From: Acidobacteriota bacterium
Lineage (GTDB): Bacteria > Acidobacteriota > Terriglobia > Acidiferrales > UBA7541
Assembly: GCA_016201285.1 (NCBI GenBank)
Contig: JACQDE010000052.1
Coordinates: 60,699-124,698, forward strand
DNA length: 64,000 nt
Direction of reading: 5' to 3'
Positions 57,712 to 64,000 of this stretch are shown here, piece by piece. How positions within the stretch are numbered: position 1 is the stretch's first letter; each line of letters begins with the position of its first letter. The notes under the pieces are model-generated. The model was not told the DNA's origin, made no database searches, and saw nothing but the letters and a program-made list of their open reading frames with translations. A program made the position numbers and the translations under genes.

Positions 57712-58284
57712 ATGAGGCGGGCACAACTGCGATGGTTGGCTCTGGCAATGATCGCTCTTCTGATCTTGCCCGGATGCATCGTGCGCTCGGTGCATTCCTG
57801 GGTGAAGGAAGACTCGATCACCTTTGAAGAAGACCTGCTGGGCGGCTGGACGGGCGCGGACGAGAAAGGCGAAACCGTGGCGATGACATTTGTCCGCGGC
57901 GCCGACAACAATTACATCGTGCAGTACTCGGACAAGGACTCGCACGGCATTTTTGAAGGCAAACTGGCAAAATTCGGAACCGACTACTACATGGATTTCC
58001 GGCCCAAGGAATCGGCCGGAGGCGTGGACGGGATGCTGCTGTTCCCGATGCACACGGTAGCGCGGCTGGAAATCGGCCCCAGCCAACTGACGGTGTGCTT
58101 ATTGAACTACGACGCAATGAAATCCGCCGCGAAGATGGACCGGCTGCGCGACCTGAAATACACCTGGGAGGAAAACGAGCTGCTCATTACATCCAGCTCG
58201 TCCGAGCTGCAGCCGTTTCTGCTCGGGCTGGGACGGGATTCCAAACTGTACTTGGAGCCCATCAAGCTCGCGCGGAGAAAGTGA
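57712..58284 (+). CDS. Lipoprotein of unknown function
   Basis: 190 residues from ATG 57712 with RBS GGGGAGGA. Lipobox LILPGC at about residues 17-22. The mature part is beta-rich (ITFEEDLLGGWTGADEKGET, YIVQYSDKDSHGIFEGKL), lipocalin- or calycin-like in appearance. A TAGAAT hexamer at 57566-57571 lies about 140 nt upstream. Not recognised. Confidence 0.75.
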   Translation: MRRAQLRWLALAMIALLILPGCIVRSVHSWVKEDSITFEEDLLGGWTGADEKGETVAMTFVRGADNNYIVQYSDKDSHGIFEGKLAKFGTDYYMDFRPKESAGGVDGMLLFPMHTVARLEIGPSQLTVCLLNYDAMKSAAKMDRLRDLKYTWEENELLITSSSSELQPFLLGLGRDSKLYLEPIKLARRK

Positions 58285-58289
58285 TCCGG

Positions 58290-59297
58290 TCAACTTTTCG
58301 ATAATTCGGCAATCACGGCGTTGGTGAATTCTTCCGTGGTCGCAGTGCCCCCGACATCTCTCGTCAGGTGCTTCCCCTCGCGATAGACGGCGTGCAACGC
58401 CTGCTCGACGCGGCGGGCGGTGTCGAGTTCGCCCATGTAATCGAGCATCATGATGCCGCTCATCAGGATGGCGGTGGGGTTAGCGATACCTTTGCCGGCG
58501 ATGTCCGGGGCGGTGCCGTGGACGGCCTCGAAGATGGCCACCTCCGCGCCGATATTGCCGCTGGGCACCACGCCCAGGCCGCCGACCAGCCCCGCGGTGA
58601 GGTCGCTGATGATGTCGCCGTAGAGATTGGTCAGGAGCAGGACGTCGAACTGGTGGGGATTCATCACCAGTTGCATGCAGGCGTTGTCCACGATCACTTC
58701 GCGGTACTCGACGTCCGGAAAATTCGTCGCCACCTTGCGGCAGGAGGCCAGGAAGAGGCCGTCGGACTGCTTCATGATGTTGGCCTTGTGAATGGCCGCG
58801 ATTTTTTTGCGCCCGTGCTTGCGCGCGTACTCGAAGGCAAAGACGGCGATGCGGGTGGATGCTTTCTCGGTGATGATCTTCAGGCTTTCGACGACGCCGG
58901 GAACGATGGTGTGCTCCAAGCCGGCATAGAGGTCTTCGGTGTTCTCGCGGACGATGATCAGGTCAATGTTCTGGGCCACGGACTTCACGCCGGCAAGGTT
59001 CTTGACCGGGCGCAGGTTGGCGTAAAGCTCGAGGGCCTTGCGGAGGCCGACGTTGATACTGGGCGGGCCCTCGGCGACGGGGGTGGCGATGGGGCCCTTC
59101 AGCGCGACGCGGTTGCGCTTGACGGAGTCCACAACGTCGAGGTTCATGAAGGCCCCGCCGCGGCGGTCGGCTTCCGGCCGCGCGGAGACTTCTTCCCAGG
59201 CGATCTCCACGCCGGACGCGCCGAGGATGCGCTGCGCCGCATGGGAGACCTCGGGACCGATGCCATCACCGGGAATGAGCGTCACTGTGTGTTTCAT
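58290..59297 (-). CDS. Isocitrate/isopropylmalate dehydrogenase family protein
   Basis: 335 residues. [23 protein letters not shown], and the metal/substrate region [44 protein letters not shown]. The [10 protein letters not shown] motif and length match NAD-dependent isocitrate dehydrogenase (IDH3-like) more than LeuB. It oxidises isocitrate to 2-oxoglutarate. Homoisocitrate or isopropylmalate activity cannot be excluded. A TAAAAT hexamer (59318-59323 on this strand) precedes it. Confidence 0.9.
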   Translation of the reverse strand: MKHTVTLIPGDGIGPEVSHAAQRILGASGVEIAWEEVSARPEADRRGGAFMNLDVVDSVKRNRVALKGPIATPVAEGPPSINVGLRKALELYANLRPVKNLAGVKSVAQNIDLIIVRENTEDLYAGLEHTIVPGVVESLKIITEKASTRIAVFAFEYARKHGRKKIAAIHKANIMKQSDGLFLASCRKVATNFPDVEYREVIVDNACMQLVMNPHQFDVLLLTNLYGDIISDLTAGLVGGLGVVPSGNIGAEVAIFEAVHGTAPDIAGKGIANPTAILMSGIMMLDYMGELDTARRVEQALHAVYREGKHLTRDVGGTATTEEFTNAVIAELSKS

Positions 59298-59422
59298 AAC
59301 GGGCGACCGAATCGCACATTTTACGGGAAAGCGCCGCGCTTGCCTACCCCCTTCGCACGATGCGGAGGAGATTCCGGGTCACCACTTCGACACCGGAACG
59401 CATGCGGCCAGACGGGAAGATT

Positions 59423-59431
59423 TGCTATAAT
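59423..59431 (+). promoter_or_regulatory. Extended -10 (TGC-TATAAT) before the A-type carrier gene
   Basis: TGCTATAAT, a consensus extended -10; the gene starts 53 nt downstream. No clear -35, as usual for extended -10 promoters. Confidence 0.65.
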
Positions 59432-59483
59432 AGCGGTGGCCGGGATGGGTTCAGCCTGTCCCCGGCAAAAGGGAGCAACGAGC

Positions 59484-59807
59484 ATGATCCAATTCACGCC
59501 GACAGCAGTAGGGAAGGTGAAGGAGATCCTGAGCGCCCAGAGCCCGCAGCCCACGGGGCTTCGCGTGGCGGTGGTGGGCGGAGGCTGTTCCGGCTTCCAG
59601 TACCATATGGCCTTCGAGAACAACACGAACGGCATGGACCACGTGTACGAGTTTGAAGGCCTGAAGGTCTTCGTGGACCAGATGAGCGAGATGTACCTGG
59701 GCGGCGTCGAGGTGGACTACGTGGAGACGCTCGAGGGCGCCGGGTTCAAGTTCAACAACCCGAACGTGAAGAACACCTGCGGTTGTGGCAGCTCGTTTAC
59801 CGTATAA
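59484..59807 (+). CDS. erpA: A-type iron-sulfur carrier (ErpA/IscA-like)
   Basis: 107 residues, the usual length. The three cluster-binding cysteines are present: Cys35 in GGGCSGFQY, Cys99 and Cys101 in NTCGCGSSF. It delivers [2Fe-2S]/[4Fe-4S] clusters to targets. RBS GGGAG upstream. A stand-alone transcript is suggested by its own promoter and terminator. Confidence 0.92.
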   Translation: MIQFTPTAVGKVKEILSAQSPQPTGLRVAVVGGGCSGFQYHMAFENNTNGMDHVYEFEGLKVFVDQMSEMYLGGVEVDYVETLEGAGFKFNNPNVKNTCGCGSSFTV

Positions 59808-59832
59808 GCTTGCCCACGCGCTGAAAATTTTC

Positions 59833-59868
59833 CGGGGCTTTTGGATGCGGTGACTTCCAAAAGCCCCG
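59833..59868 (+). terminator. Intrinsic terminator of erpA
   Basis: CGGGGCTTTTGGA (59833-59845) pairs with TCCAAAAGCCCCG (59856-59868): a perfect 13-bp stem with a 10-nt loop, followed by TTTCGCTTTT. The best intrinsic terminator in the window. Confidence 0.88.
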
Positions 59869-59908
59869 TTTCGCTTTTGGGCTGCTCGCTGACGCAGTTC
59901 CAATCCAA

Positions 59909-60514
59909 ATGGCCTACAACGCACAAGAGTGGGACGACCGCTACCGCCAGCCGGGTTGCTGGGCGGGGGCGGAGCCCGCGGAGTTTCTGCGGCAGGTGAT
60001 GCCGCTGCTGCCGCGCGGGTTGGCACTGGATATTGCCAGCGGGGAAGGACGCAACGCCGTTTTTCTTGCCGGGCAGGGCTGGCCGGTTTTCGCCATCGAA
60101 CGCTCCCGGGCCGGCTTGGAGAAGGCTGAAGCACTGGCGCGGGAGCGCGGCGTTGGCTCCTGCCGGGCAACACAACTCACGCCGGCGCGGATGCCTACGG
60201 CCCACGTTGCACTGGTGGAAGCGGACCTGGAGTCGTTTTCGCTGCCCGTGGAGGAGTTTGAAGTAGTGCTGTGCTTCAACTATCTGCAGCGGCCGCTGCT
60301 GCCTTTGCTCGAGCGGGCCCTGCGCCGGCGCGGCATGTTGGTGTACGAGACGTACACTCTGGCGCAGCAGAAATTCGCCGGCGGCCCGCGGAACCCGGAG
60401 TTTCTCCTGCGCGCAGGGGAACTACGCGAGGCGTTTCGCGGGATGGAAATTCTCTTTTACAGTGAGATCAGCGCCGGGAAGGGAACGGCCAGCTTGTTGG
60501 CGCGGAAGGCGTGA
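59909..60514 (+). CDS. Class I SAM-dependent methyltransferase (TehB-like)
   Basis: 201 residues. N-terminal WDDRYRQPGCW, SAM motif I ALDIASGEGRNAVFLA near residue 40, acidic residue E after motif II, and motif LVYETYTLAQQKF. Resembles TehB/thiopurine methyltransferase-like proteins. Substrate unknown. Confidence 0.8.
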   Translation: MAYNAQEWDDRYRQPGCWAGAEPAEFLRQVMPLLPRGLALDIASGEGRNAVFLAGQGWPVFAIERSRAGLEKAEALARERGVGSCRATQLTPARMPTAHVALVEADLESFSLPVEEFEVVLCFNYLQRPLLPLLERALRRRGMLVYETYTLAQQKFAGGPRNPEFLLRAGELREAFRGMEILFYSEISAGKGTASLLARKA

Positions 60515-60620
60515 GAGTGCGGCTGGCGGCAGAGTCGTTCTGCGCAGGAACACCACAAGCAAATCCATCGCTCCGCTCGAGAGGACAGGATGACAACGAG
60601 AGCGGACGAGCCGTCACCGG

Positions 60621-61115
60621 TTAATTCCTCATGGCCTGGAGGCGGCGGATGGCCTGAAGCGCGCCGAGATGGCGCGGGTTTTGCTCGTACGCTTTCTTGT
60701 ATTCAACGAGCGCCCGGGCGTACATCCGTTTGCGCTCGAAGACGCGGCCGAGGTTGAAGTGCGGGAAGCAGTAGCTCTCATAGCGGGGCGCCCGGAGCGC
60801 GCGCAGGAACCAGGGGATGGCCTCGTCGAGTCGCTCTTTCTCCACTAGGTAAGCGCCAATGTCGTTGTAGGGATTGCCGAAGGTGGGGTCCACCTCGATG
60901 GCGCGGAGACATTCCTGGATGGCGTCGTCCCAGCGGCCCTGAAAGCTGTAGGTCCAGCCGAGGAAGGTGTGGCTTTCGGCGGTGGGGCAGATCTCGAGCG
61001 ACTTCTTGTAGAGCGCGATGGCCTCCTCGAGCTCGCCGCGCATGTGGTGTTCGTAGGCGCGGCGGAAAAGCTCCAGGGCCTCGATGCGCCGGGCATCGGC
61101 GGGTTCGGAGGACAT
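60621..61115 (-). CDS. TPR-repeat protein
   Basis: 164 residues with about three to four TPRs (AYEHHMRGELEEAIALYKKS, YSFQGRWDDAIQECLRAIEV, YLVEKERLDEAIPWFLRAL, RMYARALVEYKKAYEQNP). No signal peptide. A protein-protein interaction adaptor; partner unknown. A TATAAT is 20 nt upstream on this strand. Confidence 0.85.
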   Translation of the reverse strand: MSSEPADARRIEALELFRRAYEHHMRGELEEAIALYKKSLEICPTAESHTFLGWTYSFQGRWDDAIQECLRAIEVDPTFGNPYNDIGAYLVEKERLDEAIPWFLRALRAPRYESYCFPHFNLGRVFERKRMYARALVEYKKAYEQNPRHLGALQAIRRLQAMRN

Positions 61116-61135
61116 TGAGGTGTACCTGTGCGGCG

Positions 61136-61141
61136 ATTATA
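61136..61141 (-). promoter_or_regulatory. -10 box (TATAAT) for the TPR gene
   Basis: Perfect TATAAT on the minus strand, with a weak TTTCAA about 15 nt upstream. The gap is shared with the divergent nadE. Confidence 0.5.
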
Positions 61142-61196
61142 CAACGCCATCGGTGATTGAAAAGCGGGCGGCGCGCCCGTATGCTTAGGCCCACCA

Positions 61197-62837
61197 ATGA
61201 AGATTGCGCTGGCACAATTTAACCCGACAGTCGGCGACTTCGAGGGGAACGCGGCGAAGATCCGCAAGTTCGCCGATGACGCGAAGGCACGCGGCGCGCA
61301 GCTCGTTGTCTTCTCGGAGCTGTGCCTGTGCGGGTATCCGCCGCAGGACCTGATCGAGCGGCCCCGCTTTGTGAAACGCAACCTGCAGACGCTCGGAGCG
61401 CTGGCGGGCGACGTGGCGCTGCCCTGCATCGTCGGGTACGTCGGCGAGCCGCAGGACAGCAGCTCGGGAAAGCCAGCGGCGAACTGCGCCGCGCTGCTGG
61501 CGGGCGGGCGCGTGCTCTTCGAGCAGCGCAAGATGCTGCTGCCCACCTACGACGTGTTCGATGAATCGCGCTACTTTCAGCCGGCGCGTTCGCAATCGGC
61601 GCTGGAATTCTGCGGCACGCGGCTGGGGATCACGATCTGCGAGGACGTGTGGAACGACAAGAACTTCTGGGCCAAGCCGATGTACGAGCGCGACCCGGTG
61701 GCGGAGCTGATGGGGCAGGGAATCGAGATCGTAATCAACATCTCGTCATCGCCCTACCAGATTGATAAGGGCACACTGCGGCACGACATGCTGCGGGCGC
61801 TGGCGCGGCGGCACGGGCGGCCAGTGGTGTATGTGAACCAGGTGGGCGGGAACGACAGCCTGGTGTTCGACGGATCGAGCGTGGCCATCACCGCCGACGG
61901 GCGCATGGCGGCACAGGCGCTCTCGTTCGAGGAAGACCTGGTGCTGTTCGATACCGCGAGCGGCACGGGCGAGATTCGCGCGCGCGCCACTGATGAACTC
62001 GAGGCCGCGTATCAGGCGCTGGCGTGCGGCACGCGGGATTACGTGCGGAAGTGCGGATTCAAGCAGGTGCTGGTGGGACTGAGCGGGGGAATTGACTCCG
62101 CCGTCGTGGCCGCGATTGCGGTGGCGGCGCTCGGAGCGGAAAATGTGCTGGGGGTGGCCATGCCGGGGCCATATTCGTCCGAAGGCAGCCTGCGCGACGC
62201 GCGGCTGCTGGCGGAACGGCTGCGCATTCGCTTTCTGACGCTGCCCATCGGCGAGGTTTTCACAAGCTACAAGAAGACGCTCTCATCGGCGTTCGAGGGG
62301 CGCGCCGAAGACGTGACCGAAGAAAACATTCAGGCGCGCATCCGCGGGAACTTCCTGATGGCGCTCTCCAATAAATTCAACGCGCTGCTGCTCAGCACCG
62401 GAAATAAATCGGAGCTGGCGGTGGGCTATTGCACGCTCTACGGCGACATGGCCGGCGGCCTGGCGGTGATCTCCGACGTGCCGAAGACGATGGTGTACGA
62501 GCTGGCGCGGCTGATCAACCGGGGCGGGGAATTGATCCCCGCGAACACGCTGACGAAGCCGCCTTCGGCGGAGCTGCGGCCCAATCAGACGGACCAGGAT
62601 TCCCTGCCGCCGTACGACGTGCTGGACCGCATCCTGAAGGCGTACGTCGAAGACCTCAAGAGCCCGGAGGAGATTTCGGACCATTATGGCATCGCGCTGG
62701 AGTTGGTGCGGGAGATCGCGGTGAAAGTGGACCGCAACGAGTACAAACGGCAGCAGGCTGCTCCGGGATTGAAAATTACTTCGAAGGCGTTCCGGATCGG
62801 GCGGCCATTTCCCATCGCGCAGAGATTTGTGCCGTGA
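61197..62837 (+). CDS. nadE: Glutamine-dependent NAD+ synthase
   Basis: 546 residues, two domains. N-terminal nitrilase-type glutaminase: Glu in VVFSELCLCGYPPQDL, Lys in EQRKMLLPTYDVFDE, Cys in GITICEDVW. C-terminal synthetase: VGLSGGIDSAVVA (PP-loop) near residue 290, LSTGNKSELAVGYCTLYGDM. Amidates deamido-NAD with glutamine. Length and motifs are complete. Confidence 0.96.
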   Translation: MKIALAQFNPTVGDFEGNAAKIRKFADDAKARGAQLVVFSELCLCGYPPQDLIERPRFVKRNLQTLGALAGDVALPCIVGYVGEPQDSSSGKPAANCAALLAGGRVLFEQRKMLLPTYDVFDESRYFQPARSQSALEFCGTRLGITICEDVWNDKNFWAKPMYERDPVAELMGQGIEIVINISSSPYQIDKGTLRHDMLRALARRHGRPVVYVNQVGGNDSLVFDGSSVAITADGRMAAQALSFEEDLVLFDTASGTGEIRARATDELEAAYQALACGTRDYVRKCGFKQVLVGLSGGIDSAVVAAIAVAALGAENVLGVAMPGPYSSEGSLRDARLLAERLRIRFLTLPIGEVFTSYKKTLSSAFEGRAEDVTEENIQARIRGNFLMALSNKFNALLLSTGNKSELAVGYCTLYGDMAGGLAVISDVPKTMVYELARLINRGGELIPANTLTKPPSAELRPNQTDQDSLPPYDVLDRILKAYVEDLKSPEEISDHYGIALELVREIAVKVDRNEYKRQQAAPGLKITSKAFRIGRPFPIAQRFVP

Positions 62838-62876
62838 ATCAGCGGCCTCATGACATCAAACATAAGGAGTAGAGAA

Positions 62877-63767
62877 GTGCGACGAATACTCATGGCAATG
62901 GCTGTGATTTTACTCTTCGGCGTCTCGGTGGCGGCGCAGGCACCAGCGTCGGCGGGCGCGGCCGAGTTGCCCCCGGCCCTGCTCCAGAAAAAGGTGGAGG
63001 CTCAGGTGCGCAAGCTGTTTGCGCTGGGGCCGTCATTCACAATCAAGGTGTCGGCGCCGGCGGAAACGCCGCTGCCGGGACTGCTCGCTGTGAGCGTGGA
63101 GGTGACCTCCGAGGGAGGAACCGACATGGTGCCGTTCTATATCAGCAAGGACGGGCGGTACTTCCTGCGCGGCGAAGTGTTTGATACCACCAAGGACCCG
63201 TTTGCGGAAACAAAGGCACAAATCGCCCTGGCCGGAGCGCCCTCGAAGGGGCCAGCGAGCGCCCGGGTGACCGTGGTGGAGTATGCCGACTTCCAGTGCC
63301 CGACATGCCGCTCGCTCTACGGGATCATGAAGGCCGTCCAGCCACAGTTTCCCCAGGTACGGTTCGTCTTTAAGGATTTCCCGCTCGACCAGATCCATCC
63401 CTGGGCCATGACCGCCTCCATTGCCGGGCGCTGCGCCTACCAGCAGAAGCCGGCCGCCTTCTGGGCCATCCACGACAGGATCTACGACAACCAGGAGATC
63501 ATCAGCCCCAGTACCGTTTGGCAGACCATGTTGGACTACGCTGGGCAGGCCGGGCTGGACGTGGACGCCTTCCGCGGGTGCATGGCAGCGCCAGAGGCGA
63601 AGGCCGCCATTCAGAAGAGCGTTGATGAAGCGATCAAGCTGAAGATTGCAAACACGCCCACGGTGTTCGTGAACGGGCGGCGGTTCATCGGCGCTGACCA
63701 GCAGACGCTGGAGCAGTACATCCGCTTCGAACTCGCGGCGACAGCGCCGGCCCCCGCCAAACCTTGA
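62877..63767 (+). CDS. Exported DsbA/thioredoxin-fold protein
   Basis: 296 residues from GTG 62877; AAGGAG eight nt upstream decides the start. Signal peptide (ILMAMAVILLFGVSVAAQA), a beta-rich N-terminal domain (residues about 40-120), then a DsbA-like thioredoxin domain with CPTC at 141-144 (ADFQCPTCRSL) and the cis-Pro loop ANTPTVFVNGRRF. Probable thiol oxidase/isomerase of the periplasm. No CcmG-type thioredoxin is in the ccm cluster, so it might assist cytochrome maturation; this is a guess. Confidence 0.88.
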   Translation: MRRILMAMAVILLFGVSVAAQAPASAGAAELPPALLQKKVEAQVRKLFALGPSFTIKVSAPAETPLPGLLAVSVEVTSEGGTDMVPFYISKDGRYFLRGEVFDTTKDPFAETKAQIALAGAPSKGPASARVTVVEYADFQCPTCRSLYGIMKAVQPQFPQVRFVFKDFPLDQIHPWAMTASIAGRCAYQQKPAAFWAIHDRIYDNQEIISPSTVWQTMLDYAGQAGLDVDAFRGCMAAPEAKAAIQKSVDEAIKLKIANTPTVFVNGRRFIGADQQTLEQYIRFELAATAPAPAKP

Positions 63768-64000
63768 GTCGCTACCAAGAGAGCCGCCCAAAGGCAGGGG
63801 ACAGGGCAAGGGCGAGAGGGGCCGAACCCAGGCCCATTCCCATTTCTTAGTTATCATAATATCCCTTATCGGACGCAGGCCATCTCAAGAACTTGGGCCT
63901 GATTTCGGGACTTGCTGGCCTTTCGGGCAGCTACAGCCCCGGAGGTATACTAAACCGCCCATTTCAGTTGCGCGGTCATCTGTGGAATTGCGGGCGCTGA
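63768..64000. other. 233-bp tail without a recognised gene
   Basis: No convincing frame. Contains an AT-rich patch (about 63846-63869) and a TATACT hexamer (63946-63951) without a matching -35. Nothing further can be said. Confidence 0.5.

Noticed and set aside
63946..63951. TATACT as a promoter at the window end
   Set aside because: No -35 at a suitable distance and no following gene inside the window.

Overview
The window is GC-rich bacterial chromosome, most consistent with Acidobacteriota. Supporting evidence: a secreted protein of the VWFA-related acidobacterial type (4927-6621), a bacillithiol enzyme (BshC), an outer-membrane lipid A gene (lpxD), system I cytochrome c maturation with a Cys-type CcmE, and many short dispersed REP-like palindromes with a core that reads CGAGCGAAGCGAGG. 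No rRNA, tRNA or CRISPR array was seen.

Layout. 1-3910: the end of an unidentified gene, then a disturbed carB locus. The first 25 codons of carB occur twice, and between the copies lies a GIY-YIG nuclease gene with a perfect 31-bp inverted repeat at its two sides. 4056-12648: housekeeping genes (DapA/HOGA-like aldolase, VWFA protein, bshC, lacD-type aldolase, YjbQ, a 59-residue membrane protein, hemW, threonine aldolase). 12669-15750: a three-gene minus-strand island of unknown function. Its last gene joins a winged-helix domain to a PilT-type ATPase domain that has lost its Walker A lysine, Walker B glutamate and His box. 15946-29540: SDR protein, acyl-CoA dehydrogenase, meaB, MTA phosphorylase, PfkB kinase, MgtC, a DapF homologue with both catalytic cysteines replaced by serine, M61 peptidase, plsC, lpxD between direct repeats, murJ and xerD. 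29594-35690: a tRNA nucleotidyltransferase-type protein with a histone-like tail, dnaE, accA.

37928-57034 is one long plus-strand respiratory block: a tetraheme cytochrome, ccmE-ccmF-ccmH-ccmI-like, an accessory membrane protein, ccmA-ccmB-ccmC-ccmD, hemH, then (from a near-consensus promoter) Rieske protein, split cytochrome b and an eight-heme membrane cytochrome c, followed by a cupredoxin-like lipoprotein, ctaA, ctaB, a DUF420/CtaM-like protein and a HEAT/biotinyl-like protein. These genes plausibly build a quinol-oxidising Rieske/cytochrome b complex with a multiheme c subunit, make and insert its c hemes, and make heme A for a terminal oxidase whose subunits are not in the window.

57155-63767: ferredoxin, lipoprotein, IDH-type dehydrogenase, erpA-type Fe-S carrier with a clear terminator, methyltransferase, TPR protein, nadE and a DsbA-like thiol oxidoreductase. 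Several genes have a -10-like hexamer only 4 to 12 nt before the start codon and no visible Shine-Dalgarno, suggesting leaderless transcripts.
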